A stretch of DNA of 64,000 bases from an uncultured Acetatifactor sp. (GCA_949840885.1 CATKYJ010000013.1:32095-96094); one strand, 5' to 3'. Positions 17,322 to 26,390 are shown, numbered from the stretch's first letter. The notes: generated from the letters alone by a model not told the origin. Translations and numbers: made by a program.

Positions 17322-18086
17322 TTATCTTGCCTTTTCCCGCAGGTTTAAGAGGATCTTCTTCTCCATACGGCTGACCTGCACCTGGCTCACTCCCAGCCTG
17401 GCGGCGATTTCCGTCTGGGTTTTGTTCTGGAAGTAGCGCATGTAGATCAGGTTCCTGTCCCCTGGCTCCAGGCTGTCCAAAAGCTGTCCCAGCAACATAT
17501 GGTTCAAGAGCTCTTCCTTTTCCGGATCCTCTCCGTTGCAGCCCCCTGCCGCGCTGCTGCCTATGCTGCCGGCACTCCCCCGCACCACCTTGTCCACCAG
17601 GTAGACCTCGCTGCCATCGTCCTGATAGATTGCGGAATAAATGGACTCCACCGATGTGTCAGCCTCCATGGCCAGCACCGTATCCTCCACGGACAGTCCC
17701 GCCTCTGCCGCAATCTCCCGCACCGTGGGCTCCCTGCCTGCTTTCCCCTGGAGCGTCTGCCTGGCAAGCTTCACCTTAAGCCCGTTCTCCTTGATTGTCC
17801 GGGACACCTTTACAGGCCCGTCGTCCCGCAGAAACCGCTTGATCTCACCGGTGATCATGGGCACCGCATAGGTGGAGAACTTCAGCCCCAGCTTCAGGTC
17901 GAACTTGTCTATGGCTTTCATTAGCCCTATGACGCCGATCTGGAAGAGATCTTCCAGGTCATGTCCCCTGCCTGCAAACCGCCTGACAATATGGCGCACC
18001 AGTCCCAGGTTGCTTTCTATCAGTACCTCTCTTGCCTCGCTTTCTCCTGCTTGTGACCTGGCAATCAGCACTGATGTTCTATCCAT
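17322..18086 (-). CDS. sigF: RNA polymerase sigma factor SigF (early forespore)
   Basis: 254 residues, sigma-70 family group 3. Region 2 is seen as 'LVRHIVRRFAGRGHDLEDLF' and 'FDLKLGLKFSTYAVPMI', region 3 as 'VSRTIKE...REPTVREIAAE', and region 4 as 'LIYMRYFQNKTQTEIA' followed by 'LGVSQVQVSRMEKKIL'. It directs the first forespore transcription programme. It overlaps spoIIAB by 22 nt, so translation is coupled with its own anti-sigma factor. An insertion rich in Gly/Ser ('GSAGSIGSSAAGG') between regions 3 and 4 is longer than usual. Confidence 0.97.
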   Translation of the reverse strand: MDRTSVLIARSQAGESEAREVLIESNLGLVRHIVRRFAGRGHDLEDLFQIGVIGLMKAIDKFDLKLGLKFSTYAVPMITGEIKRFLRDDGPVKVSRTIKENGLKVKLARQTLQGKAGREPTVREIAAEAGLSVEDTVLAMEADTSVESIYSAIYQDDGSEVYLVDKVVRGSAGSIGSSAAGGCNGEDPEKEELLNHMLLGQLLDSLEPGDRNLIYMRYFQNKTQTEIAARLGVSQVQVSRMEKKILLNLREKAR

Positions 18087-18559
18087 CCGCCCACCCCTAT
18101 TTTTTTGATCATGCGGACTTTCGTCCCCTGGCCCGGCGCGCTTTCCACCTCCAGGTCGTCCATAAATGCCTCCATGAAAGCAAAGCCCATGCCGGATCGC
18201 TCCAGTTCAGGTCTGGTGGTATAGAGGGGCTCCATGGCCTTCTCCACATCCTCGATCCCCTTTCCCTGGTCAATCACTTCAATATGTAGGATATTCTTGT
18301 CCAATACGCAGCGAAGCCTTACCTTGCCCGGATTGGCCTCATCACACTCTTCCCCTTTCTCTCCCGGCCTCCCATAGCCCCGAAGATTCCCATAGCCGTG
18401 TATGATGGAATTGGTCACGGCCTCCGATACCGCAGTCTTGATGTCCGCCATCTCCTCCACCGTAGGATTCAGGTGGGTGATGAAAGCCGCCACTGCCACC
18501 CGGGCAAATCCCTCATTGTCCGAAAGGGCATCAAAGATAATCTCCATTTCATTTTTCAT
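18065..18559 (-). CDS. spoIIAB: Anti-sigma F factor SpoIIAB
   Basis: 164 residues, GHKL-type serine kinase that binds SigF and phosphorylates SpoIIAA. The N-box 'DIKTAVSEAVTNSIIHGY', G1 box 'VIDQGKGIED' and G2 box 'RSGMGFAFMEAFMD' are present. About 12 extra residues ('GRPGEKGEECDEAN') sit between the N-box and the following strand compared with B. subtilis. It overlaps spoIIAA by one ATGA-type junction (start 18559, stop of spoIIAA 18556) and sigF by 22 nt. Confidence 0.97.
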   Translation of the reverse strand: MKNEMEIIFDALSDNEGFARVAVAAFITHLNPTVEEMADIKTAVSEAVTNSIIHGYGNLRGYGRPGEKGEECDEANPGKVRLRCVLDKNILHIEVIDQGKGIEDVEKAMEPLYTTRPELERSGMGFAFMEAFMDDLEVESAPGQGTKVRMIKKIGVGGWIEHQC

Positions 18560-18879
18560 GATTCCAGTACCTCCACTATTTTATTCAGTCCCGACAGCCT
18601 GAAGATCCTCTCTATCTGCCTGTCCACATGGATGGCATAGACCTTGCCCCCGAAGCAGGATATTTTCCGGTACCGCCCCATAATGATCCCTATCCCGGAA
18701 GAGTCCATGAACCTTGTCCTCCCGAAGTCGAACACCACGTCCCGCACCTCTTTCCTGACCAGATACCTGTCCGCGCACTCGCAGATAAATCCTGCCCCAT
18801 GATGGTCGATTTCTTCCGGCAGCTGAATCAGAAGGCAGTTGTCGATAATCTGAAAATCCTCCGCAGCAATCTGTCCCAT
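18556..18879 (-). CDS. spoIIAA: Anti-anti-sigma factor SpoIIAA
   Basis: 107 residues, STAS fold. The phosphorylated serine lies in 'RFMDSSGIGIIMGRY'. Unphosphorylated SpoIIAA releases SigF from SpoIIAB in the forespore. I use the ATG at 18879; the GTG at 18888 is only 2 nt from the GGAGA site. It is the first gene of spoIIA. The upstream terminator ends 56 nt before it, and I see no clear sigma-H promoter in that short space. Confidence 0.96.
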   Translation of the reverse strand: MGQIAAEDFQIIDNCLLIQLPEEIDHHGAGFICECADRYLVRKEVRDVVFDFGRTRFMDSSGIGIIMGRYRKISCFGGKVYAIHVDRQIERIFRLSGLNKIVEVLES

Positions 18880-18934
18880 ACCTTGCACATCTCCTTTCCG
18901 AATGGGCTTGCGGCCCCACAGCCGCTTCTTCCAA

Positions 18935-18967
18935 CAAAAAAGAACCCATAGCGTCTACAGGTTCTTT
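18935..18967 (-). terminator. Rho-independent terminator before spoIIAA
   Basis: On the minus strand AAGAACC pairs with GGTTCTT over a 13-nt loop and runs into a TTTTTT tract. It ends the valS-folC-TPR transcript and separates it from the spoIIA operon. Confidence 0.85.
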
Positions 18968-19030
18968 TCTTTCGTACTTCCCACATGCCGCCCGGGCGTC
19001 ACCCGTGTAAAACAGCGCACGCCCAGACTC

Positions 19031-20434
19031 TTACAGAGCGTTCAGATTGTCCTTGCGCCTCTGGGCATCCCTGGCTCTGGCAGTCTCCGGAAACAGTTCT
19101 ATTACTTTGTCGTAAGTAGTGATGGCATTGACCGTATCGCCGCTCAACCGGTAGGCCTCTCCCAGAAGAAAGAAAGCTTCTACATTGCCGGCATCGTACT
19201 TTACTGCCTTTTCAAAACTCCCTACGGCTTCCTCATACTTGGCCCCATAGTACTGCCGAGTACCCGCGTCATAATATTCTTTGGACAGTTCGGGCCCGAT
19301 GGCGGCGTTCATTGACTGGTACAGTCGCCCAAATCCGGCCGGCATGGCTGCCATGTCCACACGTTCGCCAAGTTCCTCCAGCCGGTCCGCTGCCACCTGC
19401 ATATCCGCCGTCTCCGTGTATTCCGCCGCGATCTGGAGCAGTTCCTCCGTCACCGGGATGGTTCCTCCCGTTCCTGCATAGCCGTCAATCTCCGCCCTGA
19501 GGTTCTGGATGTTACCGCTCAGGTTCTCTATCTGCCCCTCCAGTTCCTGAATCCGGGCAGTCTTTGCGTCCGATTCGCTGCTGATCCTGGCAGTGACCTG
19601 CTGCTCCTCGCTGCGGACCCGGGACTGGGCCGCGGGTACCACCAGAAAGTACATGGCCGCCACTCCTATGATCAGGCCGATGACCATGTTCACTACCGTG
19701 GAGAGGCCGCCTCCCCGCTTTGGCTCCCTGACACTTAAGGGCTGGATAATGATTTCATTGTCGCTCTGGTATCTGACAGACTCTTCTTTCCTGCGCCGCT
19801 TCACACCCTCCTCCGGCATCATGGCCTCTTCCACCTCTTTCAGATAGCGAAGGGTCTGGAGGTTGTTCTTGTCGATATCCATACACTTGCGCAGTTCCCG
19901 CTCTGCCCTGTCCCACTCCTCCTGCTTCATGTACAATAATGCCAACAGCTGATGGGCCCGTATGAATCTGGGATTCATGGACAACACTTTCCGCAGTTGT
20001 ATCACTGCCAGGTCTTCGCTGTTCTGTCTGCACAGAACCAAAGCCCTGTTGTATTTCTTGGCAGTCTGGTTCACGGATTCCAGCCTGCCGGAATTGGAAC
20101 GGATCTTATCGATATATTCGTCCGCAATATTCTTCTCCGGGCTCATGTTCTTGCTGATGACCCATTCCCTGAGAGCAGTGGCCACCTCTCCCATCTCAAA
20201 ATACACCAGCCCCAGGAGATTGCGCGCCTTGATATTGCTCTTGTTGAACTGCAGGCTGCGGCGCAGGCTCACCACAGCGCCGCTTAAATCTCTGACTCCG
20301 GCCTTTTCCAGGCCTTCATTGTAATACATGTTGGACACATGCACTACCTTTTTATATAAGGAGACATCGGCTCCGCAGGAAGTGCAGAAGTCATGCTCCG
20401 ACAGACGGCGACCGCAATTATAACAAAATATCAT
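19031..20434 (-). CDS. Zinc-ribbon/TPR single-pass membrane protein
   Basis: 467 residues. The N-terminus is a zinc ribbon with CxxC pairs ('FCYNCGRR', 'FCTSCGA'). Cytosolic TPR repeats follow (about 35-210), then one membrane span (about 248-268), a coiled coil (about 275-325), and a C-terminal extracytoplasmic TPR region ('FFLLGEAYRLSGDTVNAIT'). Such split TPR proteins act as scaffolds; no function is assigned. It is coupled to the 55-residue gene by an ATGA overlap and is the last gene before the terminator. Its position just before spoIIA is suggestive only. Confidence 0.8.
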   Translation of the reverse strand: MIFCYNCGRRLSEHDFCTSCGADVSLYKKVVHVSNMYYNEGLEKAGVRDLSGAVVSLRRSLQFNKSNIKARNLLGLVYFEMGEVATALREWVISKNMSPEKNIADEYIDKIRSNSGRLESVNQTAKKYNRALVLCRQNSEDLAVIQLRKVLSMNPRFIRAHQLLALLYMKQEEWDRAERELRKCMDIDKNNLQTLRYLKEVEEAMMPEEGVKRRRKEESVRYQSDNEIIIQPLSVREPKRGGGLSTVVNMVIGLIIGVAAMYFLVVPAAQSRVRSEEQQVTARISSESDAKTARIQELEGQIENLSGNIQNLRAEIDGYAGTGGTIPVTEELLQIAAEYTETADMQVAADRLEELGERVDMAAMPAGFGRLYQSMNAAIGPELSKEYYDAGTRQYYGAKYEEAVGSFEKAVKYDAGNVEAFFLLGEAYRLSGDTVNAITTYDKVIELFPETARARDAQRRKDNLNAL

Positions 20435-20598
20435 GATTCTTCTTCATACTCCCGTTCAAATTCACCTTCCGGCTCCGTAATCTTTTTAATGAGCAGATCC
20501 GCTATGTCCGTCAGATCCTGCTGATAAATGGCATCCTCCACATCCTCCACCTCAAGGCTGGGGTGGAATTTTTTCAGTTCGTCCTCAAAATTTATCAT
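20431..20598 (-). CDS. Small acidic protein coupled to folC
   Basis: 55 residues, strongly acidic, from ATG 20598 to TGA 20431. It begins 'MINFEDELKKFHPSLEVED' and ends 'YEEES'. It overlaps the folC stop and the start of the TPR gene by ATGA junctions on both sides, strong evidence that it is translated. Mostly helical by composition. I do not recognise it. Confidence 0.75.
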   Translation of the reverse strand: MINFEDELKKFHPSLEVEDVEDAIYQQDLTDIADLLIKKITEPEGEFEREYEEES

Positions 20599-21914
20599 GC
20601 CTTAAGCAACTCCTTAATCTCACCGACTAAATAAAGGCTCCCCGCCACATAGATGCGCTCCCCGTCCCTGCGGCTCTCACACATCCCGCGAAAAGCTGCC
20701 TCCACATCTTCACACGCCTCGCAGACGCATCCCTGATATCCGCCGAACAGCTCCGCAAGCGCTCCCGCTTCCAAAGCCCGGCTGCTGCGCACATGGGTCA
20801 GGCAGATTCTCTCAAACAGGCCGCTCCCCGCCAGTTCCCTTACCATGCTCTCGTAATCCTTATCTTTCATCACGCCGAACAGCAGGCTCCTGCTGCCCGA
20901 ATGCCCGTCTGACGCCACCGTCTCCAGAAAAGCGCGGATGCCGTCCTCATTGTGGGCACCGTCCACATAGACCTCCTCCCGCACCTCTTCCATGCGTCCT
21001 GCCCAGAAGCAGTCCGCCACGCCTTTCTGTATCTGCTCCGGCGTGATGCTCTCTTTAAGGTTCAGGGCCTGGATGCCCCTGACCGCCAGGGCACAATTCT
21101 CCATCTGGTAAGCCGCTATGGTGCGAAGCGTAAGAGTAACATCTCTATCATACAGATTGTGCAGGCAAAAATCAATGCTTTTTCTCTTAAAATTTGAAAA
21201 AGAATAGTCATTTTCCGACACGGAATATGCCAAAATCCCAAGTTCCTCCGCCCGCCGTCTGAAGACAAGTTCCGTTTCCCCGCAGGTATTCCACCACACC
21301 GCCGGCGCGCCAGTTTGCATAATGCCCGCTTTCTCATAGGCGATCTTCCCCAAAGTATCCCCCAGGACTCCCACATGGTCAAAGCTGATATGCGTGATCA
21401 CGGCCAGTTCCTTGCGCCATACCGCGTTGGTAGCGTCCAGCCTGCCGCCCACGCCTGTCTCCAAAATGCAGAAATCCGGGGTCTTCTCTGCAAACAGCAC
21501 CATGGCGATGAAAAAAAGATATTCAAAGTAGGTGGGATGATAGGCCCCTGCCTGGTCCCGCTCCAGCCCGCCCCAGTCCAGCAAATCATAAATCCGGAGA
21601 AAGGCCCCCAGGAACTCCTCCTCTGAAACCATCTCTCCTCCCGCCACGAACCGCTCCCTGATGCAGATCAGGTGGGGGGATGTGAACAATGCCACCTTGT
21701 ATCCCGCCGCCTCCAAAATGCTTCGCAGATAGGCGCAGACAGAGCCTTTGCCATTCGTGCCGGCCACATGGATGATACGCATCTGCCTGTCCGGATTCCC
21801 CAGCTTTTGAAGAAAGGCTTTCGTCTCGGCTATAGTGTGTTTCGATGTAAAACGCGGAACACCGTCCAGGTACTTGGCTGCCTGCTCAAATGTAGTAATA
21901 TTCTGTCTCTCCAC
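20595..21914 (-). CDS. folC: Folylpolyglutamate synthase/dihydrofolate synthase
   Basis: 439 residues, a Mur-ligase-type ATP enzyme that adds glutamate to folates (and may make dihydrofolate). The P-loop 'HVAGTNGKGSVCAYL' is at about residue 50; 'FTSPHLICIRERF', 'ETGVGGRLDATN' and 'HISFDHVGVLGDTLGKIAYE' are classic. The GTG at 21914 has GGGAGG 9 nt upstream; another GTG six codons earlier has none. It follows valS by 119 nt and is translationally coupled to the next small gene. Two hairpins lie in the valS-folC gap. Confidence 0.96.
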   Translation of the reverse strand: MERQNITTFEQAAKYLDGVPRFTSKHTIAETKAFLQKLGNPDRQMRIIHVAGTNGKGSVCAYLRSILEAAGYKVALFTSPHLICIRERFVAGGEMVSEEEFLGAFLRIYDLLDWGGLERDQAGAYHPTYFEYLFFIAMVLFAEKTPDFCILETGVGGRLDATNAVWRKELAVITHISFDHVGVLGDTLGKIAYEKAGIMQTGAPAVWWNTCGETELVFRRRAEELGILAYSVSENDYSFSNFKRKSIDFCLHNLYDRDVTLTLRTIAAYQMENCALAVRGIQALNLKESITPEQIQKGVADCFWAGRMEEVREEVYVDGAHNEDGIRAFLETVASDGHSGSRSLLFGVMKDKDYESMVRELAGSGLFERICLTHVRSSRALEAGALAELFGGYQGCVCEACEDVEAAFRGMCESRRDGERIYVAGSLYLVGEIKELLKA

Positions 21915-21941
21915 AGCAAGACGCCTCCCCACTCCTTATTC

Positions 21942-21976
21942 GGCGCTGCCCGGACATCCCTCTTCCAGGCAGCGCC
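21942..21976. repeat. Hairpin in the valS-folC gap
   Basis: GGCGCTGCC (21942-21950) and GGCAGCGCC (21968-21976) form a perfect 9-bp stem with a 17-nt loop. A second small hairpin, GCCGCT-ATG-AGCGGC on the minus strand, lies just beyond at about 22010-22025. In the direction of transcription the large stem has no T-run, so it may be an RNA stability or processing structure between the two coding regions. Confidence 0.6.
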
Positions 21977-22033
21977 TTATTTTGAAAACAAATATTCTTT
22001 TTACGGCTTTGCCGCTCATAGCGGCATTATGCG

Positions 22034-24814
22034 TTATCTTTCTTTCAACTGGCCAAGCCGCAGTTCCACCTGCTCCATCATCTGGGTATATTTCGCAAGC
22101 TTTTCGCGCTCTGCCGCTATCTTTTCCTCAGGGGCCTTTGACAGGAACCGTTCGTTGGAGAGCATGCCGTTAACTCTGGCCAGCTCTCCCTCCAGCCTCT
22201 TTTTCTCTTTCTGTAGGCGCTCCCTCTCCTGGGCCACATCCACCAGTTCCGCAAACGGGATGTAGAGAGTGGCTCCCGGAACCACCACCGACACCGCATC
22301 CCTGGCGATGTCCTCCATATCCACCTTTACCACGCTTCCATCTTCCTTGGTCTGTTCCACCTTGTCCTCTCCCTCCTGGAGGGCCCGGGATTTGCGGAAC
22401 ATGGCCACCTCGTTGGCATAGGCCAGGGAGGCGAAAAACAGCCTGCCCTCCGTAAAGGTTCTGATGATGTCATCGCAGTCGCTGACTACATGGATGGAGG
22501 TCCTGCGGCTGGGCGGCACATTGCTCTCGTTGCGGATATTGCGCACTGCCCGCACGGCCTGCTTGATGATCTCGATGTCCTTTTCCTCTTTGGGGAAGTT
22601 CCTGTCCTCCCGGTACCTGGGCCATGCGCTGATGACAATGGACTCCTCCATGGGCTGCTCTTCCATGGAATGCTCCGCTTCCATTTCCCGCAGCGTACAG
22701 AAGATTTCCTCCGAGATGAAAGGCATATAGGGATGCAGGAGCTTCAGCGCATCAGTCAGGACTGTCTTCAAAGTCCACAGCGCCGCATTCTGGCTGGCGG
22801 CGTCATCCGTATTGTACAGACGGGGCTTGACCATCTCAATATACCAGTCGCAGAATTCGTCCCAGATAAAATCGTAGACTTTCTGCACGGCAATGCCCAG
22901 TTCGTAATTCTCCATATTGGCTGTGACATCCTTTATCAGGGTGTTCAGCCGGGACAATATCCATTTGTCCACGGGCTGAAGCTCTCCCTCTGCCGGCTTC
23001 GTCACTGCCCTGGAACGCTCTCCTCCCATGTTCATCATAATAAACCGTGAGGCGTTCCACACCTTATTGGCAAAATTCCGGCTGTTTTCCATCCTTTCAT
23101 AGTAAAATCTCATATCATTTCCCGGAGCGTTGCCCGTGATCAGGGTCAGCCGCAGAGCATCCGCGCCGTACTGCTCGATCAGCTCCAGCGGGTCGATGCC
23201 GTTGCCCAGGGATTTGGAGAACTTACGCCCCTGGCTGTCCCGCATCAGGCCGTGGAAGAGCACTGTATGGAAAGGCTTCTCCCCCATCTGCTCGTATCCG
23301 GAGAAGATCATCCGGATTACCCAGAAGAAAATAATGTCATAGCCTGTGACCAAAACGTCCGTGGGATAGAAATACTTCAGTTCCTCTGTCTCATCCGGCC
23401 ATCCCAAAGTCTCGAAAGGCCAGAGCGCAGAGGAGAACCAGGTATCCAGCACGTCCGGATCCTGGGCGAAATGCTTACAGCCGCATTTCGGGCAGACTTC
23501 CGGCGCTTTTCTCGCTACCACCACTTCCCCGCACTCATCGCAGTAATAGGCAGGAATCCTATGCCCCCACCAAAGCTGCCTGCTGATGCACCAGTCGCGG
23601 ATATTGTCCGTCCAGTTAAAGTAAGTCTTCTCCATGCGCTCCGGCACCAGACGGATCTCTCCTTTCTTCACCGCCTCCACGGCAGGCTTTATCAGCTCTT
23701 CCATCTTCACGAACCACTGCTCTTTTACCAGGGGCTCTATGGTAGTCTTGCAGCGGTCATGGGTGCCTACGTTATGGGAATAGTCCTCTATCTTTACTAA
23801 CAGGCCAAGGCTCTCCAGTTCCTCTACGATGGCCTTTCTGGCCTCATACCGGTCCATGCCGGCAAACTTTCCGCCGTTCTCATTGACGGTGGCATCGTCG
23901 TTCATGATATTGACAATGGGGAGGCCATGGCGCTTGCCCACCTCGAAGTCGTTGGGGTCATGGGCCGGGGTAATCTTCACCACGCCGGTGCCGAACTCCC
24001 TGTCCACATAGGTGTCCGTAACCACGGGAATCACCCGGTTCATCAGAGGCAATTGAACGCTCTTTCCGATGAGATGAGCGTACCGCTCGTCCTCCGGATG
24101 GATGGCCACAGCCGTATCTCCCAGCATGGTCTCCGGACGGGTGGTGGCAAAGGTAAGGAACTCCGTGTCGCTGGGGGTGCCGTCCTCTTTCATCACAGGA
24201 TACTTGATATGCCACAGATGGCCCGCCTGCTCCTCGTATTCCACCTCCGCGTCCGAGATGGAGGTATTGCACACCGGACACCAGTTGACGATCCGGGCGC
24301 CCTTGTAGATATAGCCTTTCTCGTGCATCTTCACAAAGACTTCCGTCACGGCCCGGTTGCACCCATCGTCCATGGTGAAGCGTTCCCTCTCCCAGTCGCA
24401 GGAGGAGCCCATCTTCTTAAGCTGAGAAACGATCCTGCCGCCATACTCCCGCTTCCAGTCCCAGGCGCGCTCCAAGAATTTCTCCCGACCCAAGTCGTAC
24501 TTGTCAATGCCCTCCTGTTTCAGCTTCTCAATGATCTTCACCTCCGTGGAGATGGCGGCATGATCCGTGCCCGGCTGCCAGAGGGTGTTGTAGCCCTGCA
24601 TGCGCTTGAAGCGGATCAGGATATCCTGCATGGTATTGTCCAGGGCGTGGCCCATGTGGAGCTGGCCGGTGATGTTTGGCGGGGGGATCACAATGGTAAA
24701 GGGAGTTTTGCTGTGGTCCACTTCCGCGTGAAAATATTTTTTGTCCAGCCATTTCTGGTACAGTCTGTCCTCCAGCCCCTTGGGGTCATAGGTCTTTGCC
24801 AGTTCCTTGCTCAT
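22034..24814 (-). CDS. valS: Valyl-tRNA synthetase
   Basis: 926 residues, full length. Class I signatures are 'HMGH' at residues 53-56 and 'KFSKS' in the middle. The editing domain contains 'TTRPETMLGDTAVAI', and 'CISRQLWWGHRIPAYYC' follows. A zinc-binding CxxC...CxxC insertion ('CDECGE', 'CPKCGC') and the C-terminal valyl coiled coil ('ELVDVAQERERLQKEKKRLE') are present. It charges tRNA-Val with valine. Expression is controlled by the T-box leader immediately upstream. First gene of the valS-folC-TPR operon. Confidence 0.98.
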   Translation of the reverse strand: MSKELAKTYDPKGLEDRLYQKWLDKKYFHAEVDHSKTPFTIVIPPPNITGQLHMGHALDNTMQDILIRFKRMQGYNTLWQPGTDHAAISTEVKIIEKLKQEGIDKYDLGREKFLERAWDWKREYGGRIVSQLKKMGSSCDWERERFTMDDGCNRAVTEVFVKMHEKGYIYKGARIVNWCPVCNTSISDAEVEYEEQAGHLWHIKYPVMKEDGTPSDTEFLTFATTRPETMLGDTAVAIHPEDERYAHLIGKSVQLPLMNRVIPVVTDTYVDREFGTGVVKITPAHDPNDFEVGKRHGLPIVNIMNDDATVNENGGKFAGMDRYEARKAIVEELESLGLLVKIEDYSHNVGTHDRCKTTIEPLVKEQWFVKMEELIKPAVEAVKKGEIRLVPERMEKTYFNWTDNIRDWCISRQLWWGHRIPAYYCDECGEVVVARKAPEVCPKCGCKHFAQDPDVLDTWFSSALWPFETLGWPDETEELKYFYPTDVLVTGYDIIFFWVIRMIFSGYEQMGEKPFHTVLFHGLMRDSQGRKFSKSLGNGIDPLELIEQYGADALRLTLITGNAPGNDMRFYYERMENSRNFANKVWNASRFIMMNMGGERSRAVTKPAEGELQPVDKWILSRLNTLIKDVTANMENYELGIAVQKVYDFIWDEFCDWYIEMVKPRLYNTDDAASQNAALWTLKTVLTDALKLLHPYMPFISEEIFCTLREMEAEHSMEEQPMEESIVISAWPRYREDRNFPKEEKDIEIIKQAVRAVRNIRNESNVPPSRRTSIHVVSDCDDIIRTFTEGRLFFASLAYANEVAMFRKSRALQEGEDKVEQTKEDGSVVKVDMEDIARDAVSVVVPGATLYIPFAELVDVAQERERLQKEKKRLEGELARVNGMLSNERFLSKAPEEKIAAEREKLAKYTQMMEQVELRLGQLKER

Positions 24815-24892
24815 AAACTTCTCCTTTCTGCATTACGGCACCGCCCTGCCATTCGCTTCTCCATCCGTTCCATCCCGGAATCTGCCGAAAAC

Positions 24893-25192
24893 AAAAAAGC
24901 CCTCTGCCGACTCTCATCAGCAAAGGGCGTCATTGACGCGGTACCACCTTTGTTCACAGCGGGCGATTGCTCGTCCCCACTGCCTCATGTGACTTCTGCT
25001 AAAGTCCTATCCGGTAACGGGGATAACCCGTGAGACCCTACTGCCGTTATCCGTCTTCAGGCCTCCGGCTCGGAAGCTACCTTCCGCATCCTTTCCTTTA
25101 AGCGGCCTTTCAGCATCCCACAGGATGGCCGCCCTCTCTTGTAAGGGGCAATGCGTACTCCTCTTCGTCACAGCCTTGTTGCATCTGTTTCT
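24893..25192 (-). promoter_or_regulatory. T-box riboswitch leader of valS
   Basis: The conserved T-box core (minus strand GGTGGTACCGCG, 24937-24948) is followed by a terminator stem GCCCT...AGGGC and a TTTTTT run (24893-24928). Upstream stem-I elements are visible, including AGAGAGGG and CTGAAAGGCCGC. A candidate specifier GTA (valine) sits at 25078-25080 in the context GGAAGGTAGC. Uncharged tRNA-Val should stabilise the antiterminator and allow valS transcription. The exact specifier frame is my reading and less sure than the T-box itself. Confidence 0.9.
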
Positions 25193-25198
25193 ATGCAT

Positions 25199-25227
25199 AC
25201 TATATTCTGTCGGTCAGGATTTGTCAA
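25199..25227 (-). promoter_or_regulatory. Sigma-A promoter of the valS operon
   Basis: Minus strand TTGACA (25222-25227), 17 nt, TATAGT (25199-25204). This is a near-perfect housekeeping promoter placed directly before the T-box leader. Confidence 0.85.
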
Positions 25228-25291
25228 GCATATTTTTTCACTTCACTCCCGCCCTTAAACTGGCCTGGTAAAAAAGTGCTATTCTGGCTCT

Positions 25292-25319
25292 TTTACACAT
25301 GCCACTTTTCCGCTACACT
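25292..25319 (+). promoter_or_regulatory. Candidate promoter of the ECF S-component gene
   Basis: TTTACA and TACACT are 16 nt apart. The ~100-nt leader that follows has a GTGCGGCCGCAC palindrome and a GCGCG-CAAAA-CGCGC hairpin that ends just before the ribosome site, so translation control is possible. No known riboswitch class was recognised. Confidence 0.45.
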
Positions 25320-25424
25320 GGACCCAGTGCGGCCGCACTTCATTTTGCCATAAGCTTCAAAAGGCGAGGCCTGCCAAGAGCAGGTACATTGATATGCGCG
25401 CAAAACGCGCAGGGAGGTATGGAC

Positions 25425-26390
25425 ATGAGAGAAACTCAAAACCCGGAAAAGAAGAAAAGCTTTTCGTTATTGATCATTGGAGCCGTCCTGCTGGCGGCAG
25501 GTGTCCTGCTGGCCGTGTACACTTACAACTACAGCTATCAGGAATCCACTGTGGCAGGTGCACAGCTGGCTGATGCCAAAGCACAAATAAGCGCTGTGAA
25601 AGAGGGAAACGCGGAAGGGGAGCTGCAAGATCTGACCGCCTGGTCGGAAGAATTGTCCCGGGAGAAGCTGCGTCTGGAACGTCCCTATTCCTACTGCCTG
25701 ATTTTGGTATTCTTTGCTTTCCTGCTGACGGCAAAAGGAATCTGCAATGCCCTCATCGGCAGGCCTGAAACCGAAAGCATAGACATAAAGCGCCTGGCAC
25801 AGGCAGGGCTTTTGGCAGCGCTTTGCTACATCGGCTTCTCGTTCTTCAAAATCGACATCCCGGTAGGCCCTGAGAGGACGGCTTTCCACTTTGGCAATGT
25901 GTTCTGTGTGCTGGCGGCCTTGCTTTTGGGGGGCTACTGGGGCGGTCTAGCCGGGGCGGTGGGCATGACCATCGCCGACATGACCACAGGATATGTGACC
26001 AGCGCGCCCAAAACCTTTCTGTTAAAGCTATGCATCGGACTTATCGTAGGGCTGGTGGCCTATTCCCTCTTCCACCTGGATCAGGTGAAAGACCGGAAAA
26101 AAATAGCCATTGCCACGGTGACTGCCTCTGCCTGCGGTATGCTCTTCAATGTGGTGGCGGATCCCTTGGTGGGATATTTCTACAAGTCCTACCTGCTGGG
26201 CGTGCCCCAGGACATCGCGGGGGCGCTGGCAAAGATGGCCACCCTTACCACCGGGGTGAACGCTGTGGTGGCAGTGATTGCAGCCTCTGTCTTCTATCTG
26301 GCCCTGCGGCCTGCTCTGAAGAAATCCGGTCTGATGGCTCAGGCCTGTCCTCCGCCATTCCAAAACTGCCCGAAGCCTGCTGCAAAATGA
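25425..26390 (+). CDS. ECF transporter S component with N-terminal extension
   Basis: 321 residues. The C-terminal ~190 residues are a six-span S component ('AGLLAALCYIGFSFFKIDIP', 'HFGNVFCVLAALLLGG', 'AVGMTIADMTTGYVTSAPKT'), the membrane substrate-binding subunit of vitamin ECF importers. The pattern is that of the COG4720-like group, for which pyrimidine or vitamin B6-type substrates have been proposed. Before it lies an unusual part: one membrane span (about 13-32), a helical segment (about 45-85) and another span. ATG 25425 has GGGAGGT at 8 nt. No EcfA or EcfT gene is near, so a shared energising module is expected. Confidence 0.85.
   Translation: MRETQNPEKKKSFSLLIIGAVLLAAGVLLAVYTYNYSYQESTVAGAQLADAKAQISAVKEGNAEGELQDLTAWSEELSREKLRLERPYSYCLILVFFAFLLTAKGICNALIGRPETESIDIKRLAQAGLLAALCYIGFSFFKIDIPVGPERTAFHFGNVFCVLAALLLGGYWGGLAGAVGMTIADMTTGYVTSAPKTFLLKLCIGLIVGLVAYSLFHLDQVKDRKKIAIATVTASACGMLFNVVADPLVGYFYKSYLLGVPQDIAGALAKMATLTTGVNAVVAVIAASVFYLALRPALKKSGLMAQACPPPFQNCPKPAAK

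Noticed and set aside
23927..25033. 368-codon plus-strand frame opposite valS
   Set aside because: It lies across valS and its T-box leader; His/Pro-rich antisense composition and no start site.
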